Below, piece after piece: positions 7,195-14,265 of a stretch of 14,657 nt of DNA. How positions within the stretch are numbered: position 1 is the first letter of the stretch; the number at the start of each line of letters is the position of its first letter. The notes beneath the pieces were generated by a model. That model did not search any database. It was not told the DNA's origin and saw nothing but the letters and a program-made list of their open reading frames with translations. A program made the position numbers and the translations under genes. Origin of the DNA: Anaerolineae bacterium (GTDB lineage: Bacteria > Chloroflexota > Anaerolineae > UBA1429); NCBI GenBank assembly GCA_007118555.1, contig SKRJ01000317.1, positions 1 through 14,657 on the forward strand, read 5' to 3'.

Positions 7195-8099
7195 CAGCGT
7201 AGCCCTCCCCTCGATCGTCGCCGGAACATGACCGAAGCCGCCGAGAGTGTGATCGCAAAGGTGACGATGAACAGGATCAGACCGACACCAAAGAGCACGT
7301 GGTAGTGGGTGCTACCGCGGGCCACCTCACCCATCTCGGCGGCGATGGTGGCGGTCATCGTGCGAATGGGCATGAACAGATCCGACAGGCCGGTGGGGAT
7401 CCGCGCCGCATTGCCCGTCACCATCAGCACGGCCATCGTCTCGCCAATCGCGCGGCCCATCCCCAGCATCAGCGCCATCAGAATGCCCGAACGCGCCGCT
7501 GGCACCACTACGCGCCAGATCGTCTGCCACTGGGTGGCCCCCATGGCCAGCCCGGCATCGCGGTAGCTCCGGGGCACAGCGTCCAGGGCATCCTCCGCCA
7601 CGCTGATAATGGTCGGCAGCGACATGTAGGCCAGCAGGAGCGAACCGGTGAACGCCGTCAGGCCGGTCGGCGCCCCCAGACTCTCGCGGATGATGGGCGC
7701 CACGGTGACCATGCCGAAAAAGCCCAGCACCACCGAAGGGATGCCTGCCAGCACCTCGATCAGCGGCTTTAGGATCTCGCGGGCCCAGTTGGGCGCGATC
7801 TCACGCACGAACACCGCCGTCCCGATACCCAGGGGAAACGCGATGATCATGGCCACCAGGGTAACCAGCAGCGACCCGATGATCAGGGGCCAAACGCCAT
7901 AGAGCCCGAGACTCGGGTACCAGCTCGTGTCGAACAGGTTGTTGAGGGGAACGCGCACAAAGGCAGGAACACCCTCCAAGAGCAAGAATACAAAGATCAT
8001 GGCCACAAAGCCGATGGCCGAAAAGCCAAGCACGCGAATGACCGCCTCGATCACCCACTCCATGCGCCTGCGAACCGGAGGACTCGTCCCAGGAACCAT
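7194..8099 (-). CDS. pstC: Phosphate ABC transporter permease PstC
   Basis: This 301-residue inner-membrane permease has about six spans, beginning near 23-45 after a short Arg-rich cytoplasmic N-terminus. The coupling loop near 169-205 (E-D-A-L-D-A-V-P, then G-A-T-Q-W-Q-T-I) and the following G-R-A-I-G-E-T-M-A-V segment are diagnostic of PstC. A long loop after the first span (about 47-68) faces outside, where PstS docks. The ATG at 8099 has a GAGG ribosome site 6 bases upstream. It follows pstS by 24 bases and overlaps the pstA start by one base. Confidence 0.94.
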   Translation of the reverse strand: MVPGTSPPVRRRMEWVIEAVIRVLGFSAIGFVAMIFVFLLLEGVPAFVRVPLNNLFDTSWYPSLGLYGVWPLIIGSLLVTLVAMIIAFPLGIGTAVFVREIAPNWAREILKPLIEVLAGIPSVVLGFFGMVTVAPIIRESLGAPTGLTAFTGSLLLAYMSLPTIISVAEDALDAVPRSYRDAGLAMGATQWQTIWRVVVPAARSGILMALMLGMGRAIGETMAVLMVTGNAARIPTGLSDLFMPIRTMTATIAAEMGEVARGSTHYHVLFGVGLILFIVTFAITLSAASVMFRRRSRGGLR

Positions 8100-8123
8100 C
8101 TTACCTCGTGTGAATAGCTGCGG

Positions 8124-9041
8124 TCAGTTCAGCGGCACGAAACCCAGTTCTCGCACCATCTCTTGCCCATCGGTCAGCACCCAATCCATGAACTCGCGAA
8201 TCTCGCCCGTCGGCTCGCCGACCGTGTACATATGAAGGGGGCGCGAGATGACATAGGTGCCATCACGGACCGTCTCGATGGACGGCAACACAAAGGGGCC
8301 CTCGGCGTCGAGCCCCACGGCAACCACCTTTTTGTCGGGGGTCACATAGCCCAGCCCGTCATAGCCGATGGCGTTACGATTCTGTCGCACCTCGGTGCTG
8401 ATGCCTTCGGAGGAGGGCATCAGCAAGCTGTCGGGCGAGAATCGGGCTTCGGCTCGGGCCGGATCCCGGCGCAGGACGTGCTCCAAAAAGTACACATAGG
8501 TGCCCGAGTTGGATTCGCGCGAGACCAGGACGATGGGCCGGTCAAAGCTGCCCAGCTCGCTCCAGTTGGTGATCCTGCCGGTATAGATGTCGGCAATCTG
8601 CTCGATGGTAAGGCGCTCGATGGGGTTATCCAGATGCACGACGATGGCAATGGCGTCGAGGGCCACATCAAACTCGATGGGATCCATTCCGGCAGCGCGT
8701 GCCGCCTCGAACTCGCCCGTTGTCATATCACGCGAGGCGGCAGCGATATCGACCGTGCCGTTGATCATCGATGCGATACCGGTGCCCGATCCGCCCCCCG
8801 TCACCGAGATACGGACGTCTGGCCGGACAAGCTGATACCCCTCCACCCAGGCCAGAGCCAGGTTTACCATGGTATCCGAGCCCTTGATCTCGATGGTGCC
8901 AGGAGGTGTAGCTGGCGCGTCATCGTTGGGGGGACGGCAGCCAACCAGAGAGAGGAAGAGAGTTGCTACAAGCAGAAATGCAAGGCACCAGGAGCAGAGA
9001 GGCTTGTTGCCGTTTCGATGCCTGCGATGGTTGAATATCAA
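8124..9041 (-). CDS. pstS: Phosphate-binding lipoprotein PstS
   Basis: This is the periplasmic or surface-anchored high-affinity phosphate-binding component. With the start chosen here (305 residues) it opens with a basic stretch (H-R-R-H-R) and a hydrophobic segment ending in lipobox L-S-L-V-G-C, with Cys35 as the lipidation site, followed by a Pro-rich linker. Phosphate-binding motifs are I-E-I-K-G-S-D-T-M near 50-58, G-G-G-S-G-T-G at 82-88, S-R-E-S-N-S-G-T at 174-181, and A-I-G-Y-D-G-L-G-Y. I chose TTG at 9041 because GGAG (complement 9049-9052) lies 7 bases upstream and the signal peptide then has normal length. ATG 9080 is possible but has a poor ribosome site. ATG 9122 lies at or before the predicted transcript start and can be set aside. 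It is the first gene of the operon, as is usual, so it is the most highly expressed. Confidence 0.9.
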   Translation of the reverse strand: MIFNHRRHRNGNKPLCSWCLAFLLVATLFLSLVGCRPPNDDAPATPPGTIEIKGSDTMVNLALAWVEGYQLVRPDVRISVTGGGSGTGIASMINGTVDIAAASRDMTTGEFEAARAAGMDPIEFDVALDAIAIVVHLDNPIERLTIEQIADIYTGRITNWSELGSFDRPIVLVSRESNSGTYVYFLEHVLRRDPARAEARFSPDSLLMPSSEGISTEVRQNRNAIGYDGLGYVTPDKKVVAVGLDAEGPFVLPSIETVRDGTYVISRPLHMYTVGEPTGEIREFMDWVLTDGQEMVRELGFVPLN

Positions 9042-9048
9042 TGCGTCA

Positions 9049-9052
9049 CTCC
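9049..9052 (-). promoter_or_regulatory. Ribosome binding site supporting the TTG start of pstS
   Basis: GGAG on the minus strand sits 7 bases before TTG 9041. It is the only well-spaced purine-rich site among the candidate pstS starts and gives a signal peptide of ordinary length. Confidence 0.55.
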
Positions 9053-9123
9053 ATTGGCTAACAGGGCGCTCAAGGTTCATTCTAACGGCAGCCACGCGCC
9101 ACCGCAAACTCCCACTGTGCACG

Positions 9124-9153
9124 AGTATACAGTACGACGCCCAAAAGTGGCAA
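9124..9153 (-). promoter_or_regulatory. Sigma70-like promoter of the pst-phoU operon
   Basis: On the minus strand TTGCCA (9148-9153) and TATACT (9124-9129) are separated by 18 bases. The predicted transcript start is near 9117, leaving a leader of about 75 bases to the TTG start of pstS. It lies back to back with the plus-strand promoter at 9185-9214. Confidence 0.6.
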
Positions 9154-9172
9154 GGAGCCCGTCGTTGCTTGT

Positions 9173-9192
9173 TTCACCAACTCCTTGACCAA
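9173..9192. repeat. Short direct repeat, possible regulator site between divergent promoters
   Basis: TTCACCAA (9173-9180) and TTGACCAA (9185-9192) differ at one base and start 12 bases apart. Seen from pstS they lie about 56-75 bases upstream of the predicted transcript start, a normal activator position. The second unit covers the -35 box of the plus-strand promoter. A PhoB/PhoP-type response regulator would be the obvious candidate, but these usually bind repeats with 11-base spacing, so the match is imperfect and the role is inference. Confidence 0.3.
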
Positions 9193-9214
9193 TGCCCAAT
9201 GTCGCGTCTAGAAT
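9185..9214 (+). promoter_or_regulatory. Sigma70-like promoter of the Gfo/isomerase operon
   Basis: TTGACC (9185-9190) and TAGAAT (9209-9214) are 18 bases apart, close to consensus. Transcription would start near 9221 and leave a leader of about 37 bases that holds AAGGAG (9244-9249), 8 bases before the first ATG. It probably drives the whole plus-strand series, because gaps between the following genes are 11-32 bases. Confidence 0.65.
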
Positions 9215-9257
9215 AGAGGAAATGAACAACAAGGCTTGCTAATAAGGAGTCTCTTTC

Positions 9258-10379
9258 ATGAGCGACGAGATTCGTATCGGTGTCATTGGTGTTGGCCAGA
9301 TCGGCGTGCGCCATCTGGAAAAGTACAAGCAGGTCCCTGGCGCCAGGGTCGTCGCCGTCTCTGACCTGCGTGAAGATCACGCGCAAAGAATCGCCGGCCA
9401 GTTCAATGTGCCTGACGTCTATCCCGACTATGAAGAGATGCTGGCACGTGATGATATCGATGCGGTGGACGTGTGCCTCCACAATCGGCTCCACTGTGAG
9501 GCCACCATCGATGTCCTCGAGTCCGGCAAGCACTGCTATTGCGAAAAGCCCATGTCCTGGACCTATGCCGAGTCCAAAAAGATGTACGATGCGGCAGAGC
9601 GCACCGGAAAAAAGCTGCATATCCAACTCGCGAGGATCTATGAGGCCGATTCCCGCGCGGCCAAGCGCATCATCGATGACGGGCACCTGGGCGACATTTA
9701 CTTTGCCAAGACCGTCAACTACCGCCGGCGTGGGCGGCCCTTTGTCGATGGCTATGGCTCGCCCGCCTTTGTGAACGTCAAAACCTCGGGCGGGGGCGCC
9801 ATGCTCGATATGGCGGTCTACCATATCGCTCTCATGCTGTACCTTATGGACAACCCCGAGCTGGAGACCGTCTCGGGCGCAACCTATCAGATGCTGGAGA
9901 ACCTGGACCGCGACCGGGCCCTGGAATCGGGCTATAATGTCGAGGAGCTGGGCATGGCCTATGTCCGTCTGGCGGGTGGCATCAGTCTCATCGTCGAAGA
10001 GGCCTGGGCCATACATGCTGAGGACCCCGCCCAGGAGCAGGTCATGGGCTCGCGGGGCGGTCTTCAAGTCAACCCTCTGATCTACTATGCCACGTTATCC
10101 GATCTCGAGATGGACGCCACCGTCAATGCAGAGAGGGGCATCTGGCGTTGGCAACAGACCAATCCCTGCGCATATTACTATTCGGAGACCCAGAGGCACT
10201 GGGTGGGTGCGTTGTTGGGTGAGGTGCCCTTGATCGACACCGCCGGCATCGCCCTGAATACAGCGCTGATCACCGAGGGGATATACCTCTCCAGCCATCT
10301 GGGACGCGAGGTGACGCGGAAAGAGATCGAGAATGCGGAACCGGGACAGGGTCGCGAGCACGACGCAAACATCGACTAG
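9258..10379 (+). CDS. Gfo/Idh/MocA family oxidoreductase, first of three in the plus-strand operon
   Basis: This 373-residue NAD(P)-dependent dehydrogenase starts at ATG 9258 behind AAGGAG. It has Rossmann motif G-V-G-Q-I-G at 11-16, E-K-P at 96-98, and G-G-G-A-M-L-D-M-A-V-Y-H at 178-189, with Asp184 and His189 completing the usual active site. It is the first gene after the divergent promoter region. The three Gfo proteins of this operon share the fold but differ greatly in sequence, which suggests different substrates or steps (for example oxidation and later reduction of a ring carbon) rather than redundancy. The Arg-rich Y-R-R-R-G-R near 155-160, also seen as M-R-R-R-G in the next gene, lies before the active-site Gly run and may contact a charged or bulky substrate; this last point is inference. 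Confidence 0.9.
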   Translation: MSDEIRIGVIGVGQIGVRHLEKYKQVPGARVVAVSDLREDHAQRIAGQFNVPDVYPDYEEMLARDDIDAVDVCLHNRLHCEATIDVLESGKHCYCEKPMSWTYAESKKMYDAAERTGKKLHIQLARIYEADSRAAKRIIDDGHLGDIYFAKTVNYRRRGRPFVDGYGSPAFVNVKTSGGGAMLDMAVYHIALMLYLMDNPELETVSGATYQMLENLDRDRALESGYNVEELGMAYVRLAGGISLIVEEAWAIHAEDPAQEQVMGSRGGLQVNPLIYYATLSDLEMDATVNAERGIWRWQQTNPCAYYYSETQRHWVGALLGEVPLIDTAGIALNTALITEGIYLSSHLGREVTRKEIENAEPGQGREHDANID

Positions 10380-10398
10380 ACACCTGGAGGAGAGCACA

Positions 10399-11502
10399 AT
10401 GAACAATGACAGACTCAAGGTAGGACTGATCGGCACTGGCATGATCTGCAACATCGCCCACGTACCAGCCTGGCGTGACCTGGCCGACCACGTCGAGATC
10501 GTTGGCGCAGCGGATGTGGTGGCCGAGCACGCGCGAGGCACCGCCGAGGCCCACGGCATTCCCCATTGGTTCGACGATCCCCAGCGCATGCTGGACGAGC
10601 TGCGCCCCGACATTGTATCAGTGTGCGCCCCCAACCGCTACCACAAGCCCTGGACCCTGGCCGCCCTCGAGGCAGGCGCCCATGTGCTGTGCGAAAAGCC
10701 CGTGGCCGACAACTATGCCGATGCGGTAGAGATGTATGACGCCGCCGAGGCCGCGAACAAGCTCCTGATGGTGGGGCAGAGCCTGCGCTTTCGCAGCGAA
10801 AACATGGCCGCCAAGTCGCTGACCGATGCGGGCGCCCTCGGCGAACCCTACTATGCCGAGGCGGGCGCCATGCGCCGGCGTGGCGTGCCCACCTGGGGCC
10901 AGTTCCACATGCTCGAGCACTCGGGCGGCGGCCCCATCTATGACATTGGCGTGCACGCCCTGGATCTGGTTTTGTGGCTGGTGGGTAGCCCCCGGGTGCA
11001 GTCCGTCAGCGGCGCCACCTACACCCGCCTCGCCAACCAGGACGAGGGCCTGTTGACCTCTGAGGCCGATAGTGGCGCTCCTGAGGGCGTGCCCTCGGCC
11101 CGGCCGTACGACTATCGCGAGTTTGATGTTGAGGATCTGGGCGCCGGGTTCCTGCGGCTGGAGAATGGCATGACCATCGTGCTGCGGGCCTCGTGGGCCG
11201 CCAACATCCCCGAGGGCACCGGCAACTCGTTCATCCTCGGCACCCGGGCCGGCATGGCGCTCAACCCGCTGCGCCTCATCGGCACCGTCGGGGCCTATCA
11301 GGCCGACACGACCCCCATCGTGCCCGGCCGTGACGAGGCCTTTGCCATGGGCCACATCCGCGAGGCTGCCCACTTTTTGCGTGCCATCCGCGGCGAGGAA
11401 GAGCTGAGCGTCAAGCGTGACGAGGTGCTGAACGTGATCCACGCCCTGGATGCCTTGTATCGCTCCGCCCAATCAAATGCCGAGGTGCAGCTCGACTGGT
11501 AG
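10399..11502 (+). CDS. Gfo/Idh/MocA family oxidoreductase, second of three
   Basis: This 367-residue sugar dehydrogenase starts at ATG 10399 with GGAGG (10386-10390) 8 bases upstream; the frame stays open back to 10333, but that stretch lies inside the preceding gene and lacks a ribosome site. The Rossmann motif is G-T-G-M-I-C (12-17), with Cys in place of the third Gly, a position that varies in the family. E-K-P is at 99-101, and G-G-G-P-I-Y-D-I-G-V-H-A-L-D at 176-189 gives Asp182 and His186 plus Asp189. An extra acidic loop of about 40 residues (E-A-D-S-G-A-P-E-G region, about 213-240) precedes the sheet domain. It follows the first Gfo gene by 19 bases. The closest textbook roles are glucoside or inositol dehydrogenases; the substrate is unknown. 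Confidence 0.9.
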   Translation: MNNDRLKVGLIGTGMICNIAHVPAWRDLADHVEIVGAADVVAEHARGTAEAHGIPHWFDDPQRMLDELRPDIVSVCAPNRYHKPWTLAALEAGAHVLCEKPVADNYADAVEMYDAAEAANKLLMVGQSLRFRSENMAAKSLTDAGALGEPYYAEAGAMRRRGVPTWGQFHMLEHSGGGPIYDIGVHALDLVLWLVGSPRVQSVSGATYTRLANQDEGLLTSEADSGAPEGVPSARPYDYREFDVEDLGAGFLRLENGMTIVLRASWAANIPEGTGNSFILGTRAGMALNPLRLIGTVGAYQADTTPIVPGRDEAFAMGHIREAAHFLRAIRGEEELSVKRDEVLNVIHALDALYRSAQSNAEVQLDW

Positions 11503-11534
11503 AGCGCGTCCGCCATAGATAAAGGAGAATCACC

Positions 11535-12662
11535 ATGACCAACACCTATCGTGTGGGAATCATCGGTTTTGGCCACATGCACATCAACAACGTTGCGCAA
11601 CTCTTTGATGCGCATTCCCAGGTCGAGTGGGTGGCCTGCGCCGACACGGTGCCCATTGGGCCCGAGCTCCGCAAGGCCCCCTACACCCGCGAATGGAACC
11701 GCGACAATGTCATGTCCTTTACCGGCATGGACACCTACTATGACGTGTTCTACGAGATGCTCGTCAAGGAGGATCTCGATATCGTCATTGTCACGTGCGA
11801 GAATGCCCAGCACCCCCAGGTGGTCGAGGCATGCGCCGCCGCCGGCGTCCACGTGTGCGTCGAAAAGCCGATGGCGGCCAGCCTGCCCGATGCCCTGCGC
11901 ATGGTGCGGGCCTGCATCGCCAACGACGTGGATATGGTCGTCAATTGGCCTCTCACCTGGTCGCCCGCGGCCCGACAGGCCAAGCAACTGATCGATGAGG
12001 GCACCATCGGCAAGGTGCTGGAGGTCAAATGGCGCTCGGGGCACACCGGCCCCCTGGGCCAGGGCGCGGCCCACGCCGGCGTCAGCGAGGCCTCCGAGAG
12101 TCTGAGCGGCGTCGAGCGCGCGGCCACCTGGTGGCACCAGACGGCGGCCGGCGGCGGCGCCATGCTCGACTATTGCTGCTATGGGGCGATGGTCAGCCGC
12201 TGGTATATCGGCAAGCCCGCCGAGGCCGCCCTGGGCATGCGCGCCAACCTGCACAGCCAGTGGGGCGACGCCGAGGACAATGCCGCCATGCTGGTCCGCT
12301 TCCCCAGCGCCATGGCCCTCCTGGAGGGGTCGTGGACCACGCTGGATCATGGTGTGCCCACCGGCCCCATCATCTATGGCACCACGGGCACCCTGGTCGT
12401 CGGCAGCGACGATGAGGGCCCCCGCGTCCGTCTGACGCGCGGCAACGATGACGAGACCATCTATCGCCCCGATCCGCTCCCGGACGGGCGCCATGACATC
12501 GCTCACGAGTTCATCCACCGTCTGGATACGGGCGAGCCGGCGCATCCCACGCTGGACATGCAAAACAACCTCGAGTATATGGCCATCCTGGATGCGGGTC
12601 TGCGCTCGGCCAACAGCGGCCAGCTCGAGCTGGTCGACAATGCCGCCTGGAGCATCGGATGA
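11535..12662 (+). CDS. Gfo/Idh/MocA family oxidoreductase, third and most divergent
   Basis: The 375-residue protein starts at ATG 11535 with AAAGGAG (11521-11527) 7 bases upstream. The Rossmann motif is G-F-G-H-M-H (11-16), lacking the third Gly. E-K-P is kept at 110-112. The substrate-site segment reads G-G-G-A-M-L-D-Y-C-C-Y-G (206-217): Asp212 is kept, but the His expected five residues later, as in the first Gfo of this operon, is Gly217. The length is normal and the frame clean, so it is not a pseudogene. The missing His suggests altered proton transfer or a different substrate. It is followed after 11 bases by the first isomerase gene, the tightest gap in the operon, hinting that the two products act in sequence. 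Confidence 0.88.
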   Translation: MTNTYRVGIIGFGHMHINNVAQLFDAHSQVEWVACADTVPIGPELRKAPYTREWNRDNVMSFTGMDTYYDVFYEMLVKEDLDIVIVTCENAQHPQVVEACAAAGVHVCVEKPMAASLPDALRMVRACIANDVDMVVNWPLTWSPAARQAKQLIDEGTIGKVLEVKWRSGHTGPLGQGAAHAGVSEASESLSGVERAATWWHQTAAGGGAMLDYCCYGAMVSRWYIGKPAEAALGMRANLHSQWGDAEDNAAMLVRFPSAMALLEGSWTTLDHGVPTGPIIYGTTGTLVVGSDDEGPRVRLTRGNDDETIYRPDPLPDGRHDIAHEFIHRLDTGEPAHPTLDMQNNLEYMAILDAGLRSANSGQLELVDNAAWSIG

Positions 12663-12673
12663 GGGAGGGGGCG

Positions 12674-13441
12674 ATGGCAACGGACAAGGTTTCGCTGGCG
12701 TCCTATGCCTTTCATGGCCTGCTGGCCGAGGGCAAGATGGACCTGTTCGGCTATTTGGAAAGCTGCAAGTTCCGCTACCAGGTCCAAGCCGACATCTGGA
12801 ACGGCATGCTGCTCAGCACCGAGCCTGACTACCTCTACAAGGTCAGGGAGGCACTCGATAGCCGAGGCCTGATCCTGGCCAACCTGTGCGTCGACGACGC
12901 CCACATCTGGGAGGACGACGCCGACGCACGCGAGGCCAACCACCAGAACGCTCTCGCTCACCTCAAGGCCGCCGAGATCTTGGGCGCGCGAACGGTGCGT
13001 ATCGACGCCGGCGGCGACCACCGGGCGCGGGTGTTTACCGAGGAGCAGTTTGATCATATCGTGAGCCGGTACCGCCAGTATGCACGGCGGGCCCTCGACA
13101 AGGGCTACATGGTGGGGCCCGAGAACCACTGGGGCCCCGAGGTGGTGCCCGAGAACATGCGCCGCATCTGCGAGGCGGTGGACCACCCGGCCTTTGGCGT
13201 TCTGCTGCATTTCCGTGGCGACGCCGGCGATCGCGTCATGGCTCCCTGGGCGATGCACACCCACGTCTCGTGGGACATCACCGAGGGGCCGCTCACCGCC
13301 TGCATGGGGATGCTGCGCGACGCGGGCTATGAGGGCTATTGGGGCGTCGAGCATCACAGCGGGCGCGATGAGTACACCGAGATCGCCGTGCAGATCGCGC
13401 GGGTGCGCGACGTCCTGTGGCGTTGGCAGCGTGGCGAGTAG
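12674..13441 (+). CDS. Sugar phosphate isomerase/epimerase-like TIM barrel, first of three tandem copies
   Basis: This 255-residue protein belongs to the xylose-isomerase-like/AP-endonuclease-2 TIM-barrel family (IolE, IolI, YcjR and relatives), divalent-metal enzymes that isomerise, epimerise or dehydrate sugars and keto-sugars. Likely metal or catalytic residues are Glu150 and His152 in V-G-P-E-N-H-W-G, His179 in G-V-L-L-H-F, His195/His197 in M-H-T-H-V, and Glu226 in W-G-V-E-H-H. No signal peptide is visible, so it is cytoplasmic. I chose ATG 12674, preceded by GGGAGG 5 bases upstream; ATG 12659 overlaps the previous stop codon and has no such site. It is clearly homologous to the next two genes and shares the A-H-I-W-E-D-D-A-D segment (77-85) with the second copy. 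Confidence 0.88.
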   Translation: MATDKVSLASYAFHGLLAEGKMDLFGYLESCKFRYQVQADIWNGMLLSTEPDYLYKVREALDSRGLILANLCVDDAHIWEDDADAREANHQNALAHLKAAEILGARTVRIDAGGDHRARVFTEEQFDHIVSRYRQYARRALDKGYMVGPENHWGPEVVPENMRRICEAVDHPAFGVLLHFRGDAGDRVMAPWAMHTHVSWDITEGPLTACMGMLRDAGYEGYWGVEHHSGRDEYTEIAVQIARVRDVLWRWQRGE

Positions 13442-13463
13442 ACACCATCATCTAGGAGGCAAT

Positions 13464-14243
13464 ATGCGCATCTCTCTCATGTCGTACACCTTTCATCCCA
13501 TGACCCAAGAAGGGACCATGGATGCCTTTACCTACCTGGAGACCGTGCGCTTTCGCTACGATCTGACCACCGCCGATCTCTGGAACCGGACATTGGCCCG
13601 CCTCGATGCCGACTATCTGGACGCGTTCAGGCTGGCGCTGGTCGAGCGCGAGCTCGATCTGGTCAACCTGGCGGTGGATGGCGCCCATATCTGGGAAGAC
13701 GATGCCGACACCCGCGAGGCGCATCACCAGGTGGCTCTGGAGCACCTGCTCGCCGCCGAGAGGCTGGGCGCCAAGACGGTGCGGATCGATCCGGGCGGCA
13801 GCCGCGACGAGCTCGAGTGGACCGACGAGCAGTTTGACCAGATCGTCACCCGCTATCGTGAGTATGCCCAGCGCGCCCATGACAATGGCTATCGCGTGGG
13901 GCCCGAGAATCACTGGGGCGCCGGCACCGTGCCCCAAGAGGTCAAGCGCCTATGCGAGGCGGTGGACCATCCCGCCTTTGGCGTGCTGCTGCACTGCAGA
14001 CGCTGGAAAGGCGATCTGGCCGACCGGGGCGACGAGATGGTGGCCCCCTGGACGATGCACCTGCATCTCGGGGCCAATCTGTCCGACGACGAGCTCTCGG
14101 ATACGATGGTGATGCTCCGGGATGCGGGCTATGCGGGCGTGTGGGGCATCGAGCTGGGTGGCGCGACCCATGCCGAGGCCGGCGTGATGGTGGCCAGGGT
14201 GCGCCGCGTGCTGGAGGGGTGGCGCTTGGGCAGTACGGCTTAG
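13464..14243 (+). CDS. Sugar phosphate isomerase/epimerase-like TIM barrel, second tandem copy
   Basis: This 259-residue paralogue of the preceding gene starts at ATG 13464 behind AGGAGG (13454-13459), 4 bases upstream; the frame is open further upstream only as an overlap with the first copy. Shared features are S-Y-x-F-H at the N-terminus, A-H-I-W-E-D-D-A-D (74-82), T-V-R-I-D-x-G-G (106-112), G-P-E-N-H-W-G with Glu148/His150, G-V-L-L-H with His177, M-H-L-H (199-201), and W-G-I-E with Glu230. It has a short insert near 180-190 relative to copy one. All likely metal ligands are kept in both copies, so both are probably active and may differ in substrate. Confidence 0.88.
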   Translation: MRISLMSYTFHPMTQEGTMDAFTYLETVRFRYDLTTADLWNRTLARLDADYLDAFRLALVERELDLVNLAVDGAHIWEDDADTREAHHQVALEHLLAAERLGAKTVRIDPGGSRDELEWTDEQFDQIVTRYREYAQRAHDNGYRVGPENHWGAGTVPQEVKRLCEAVDHPAFGVLLHCRRWKGDLADRGDEMVAPWTMHLHLGANLSDDELSDTMVMLRDAGYAGVWGIELGGATHAEAGVMVARVRRVLEGWRLGSTA

Positions 14244-14265
14244 GAGAACGCTTTGGGGAGTCGGC

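Noticed and set aside
8163-9188. A 341-codon plus-strand frame opposite pstS
   Set aside because: It is antisense to a clear PstS with lipobox and phosphate-binding motifs, and crosses the pst promoter.
11298-12680. A 460-codon minus-strand frame opposite the third Gfo gene
   Set aside because: It has low-complexity Gly/Ala/His/Arg content and no motif, and the plus-strand gene there has a ribosome site, normal length and E-K-P and G-G-G motifs.
13080-13463. An upstream extension of the second isomerase gene that would overlap the first copy by about 360 bases
   Set aside because: The extension lies within the first isomerase gene in another frame and is Arg/Ser/Pro-rich. A strong AGGAGG site sits just before ATG 13464, and homology to the other copies begins there.
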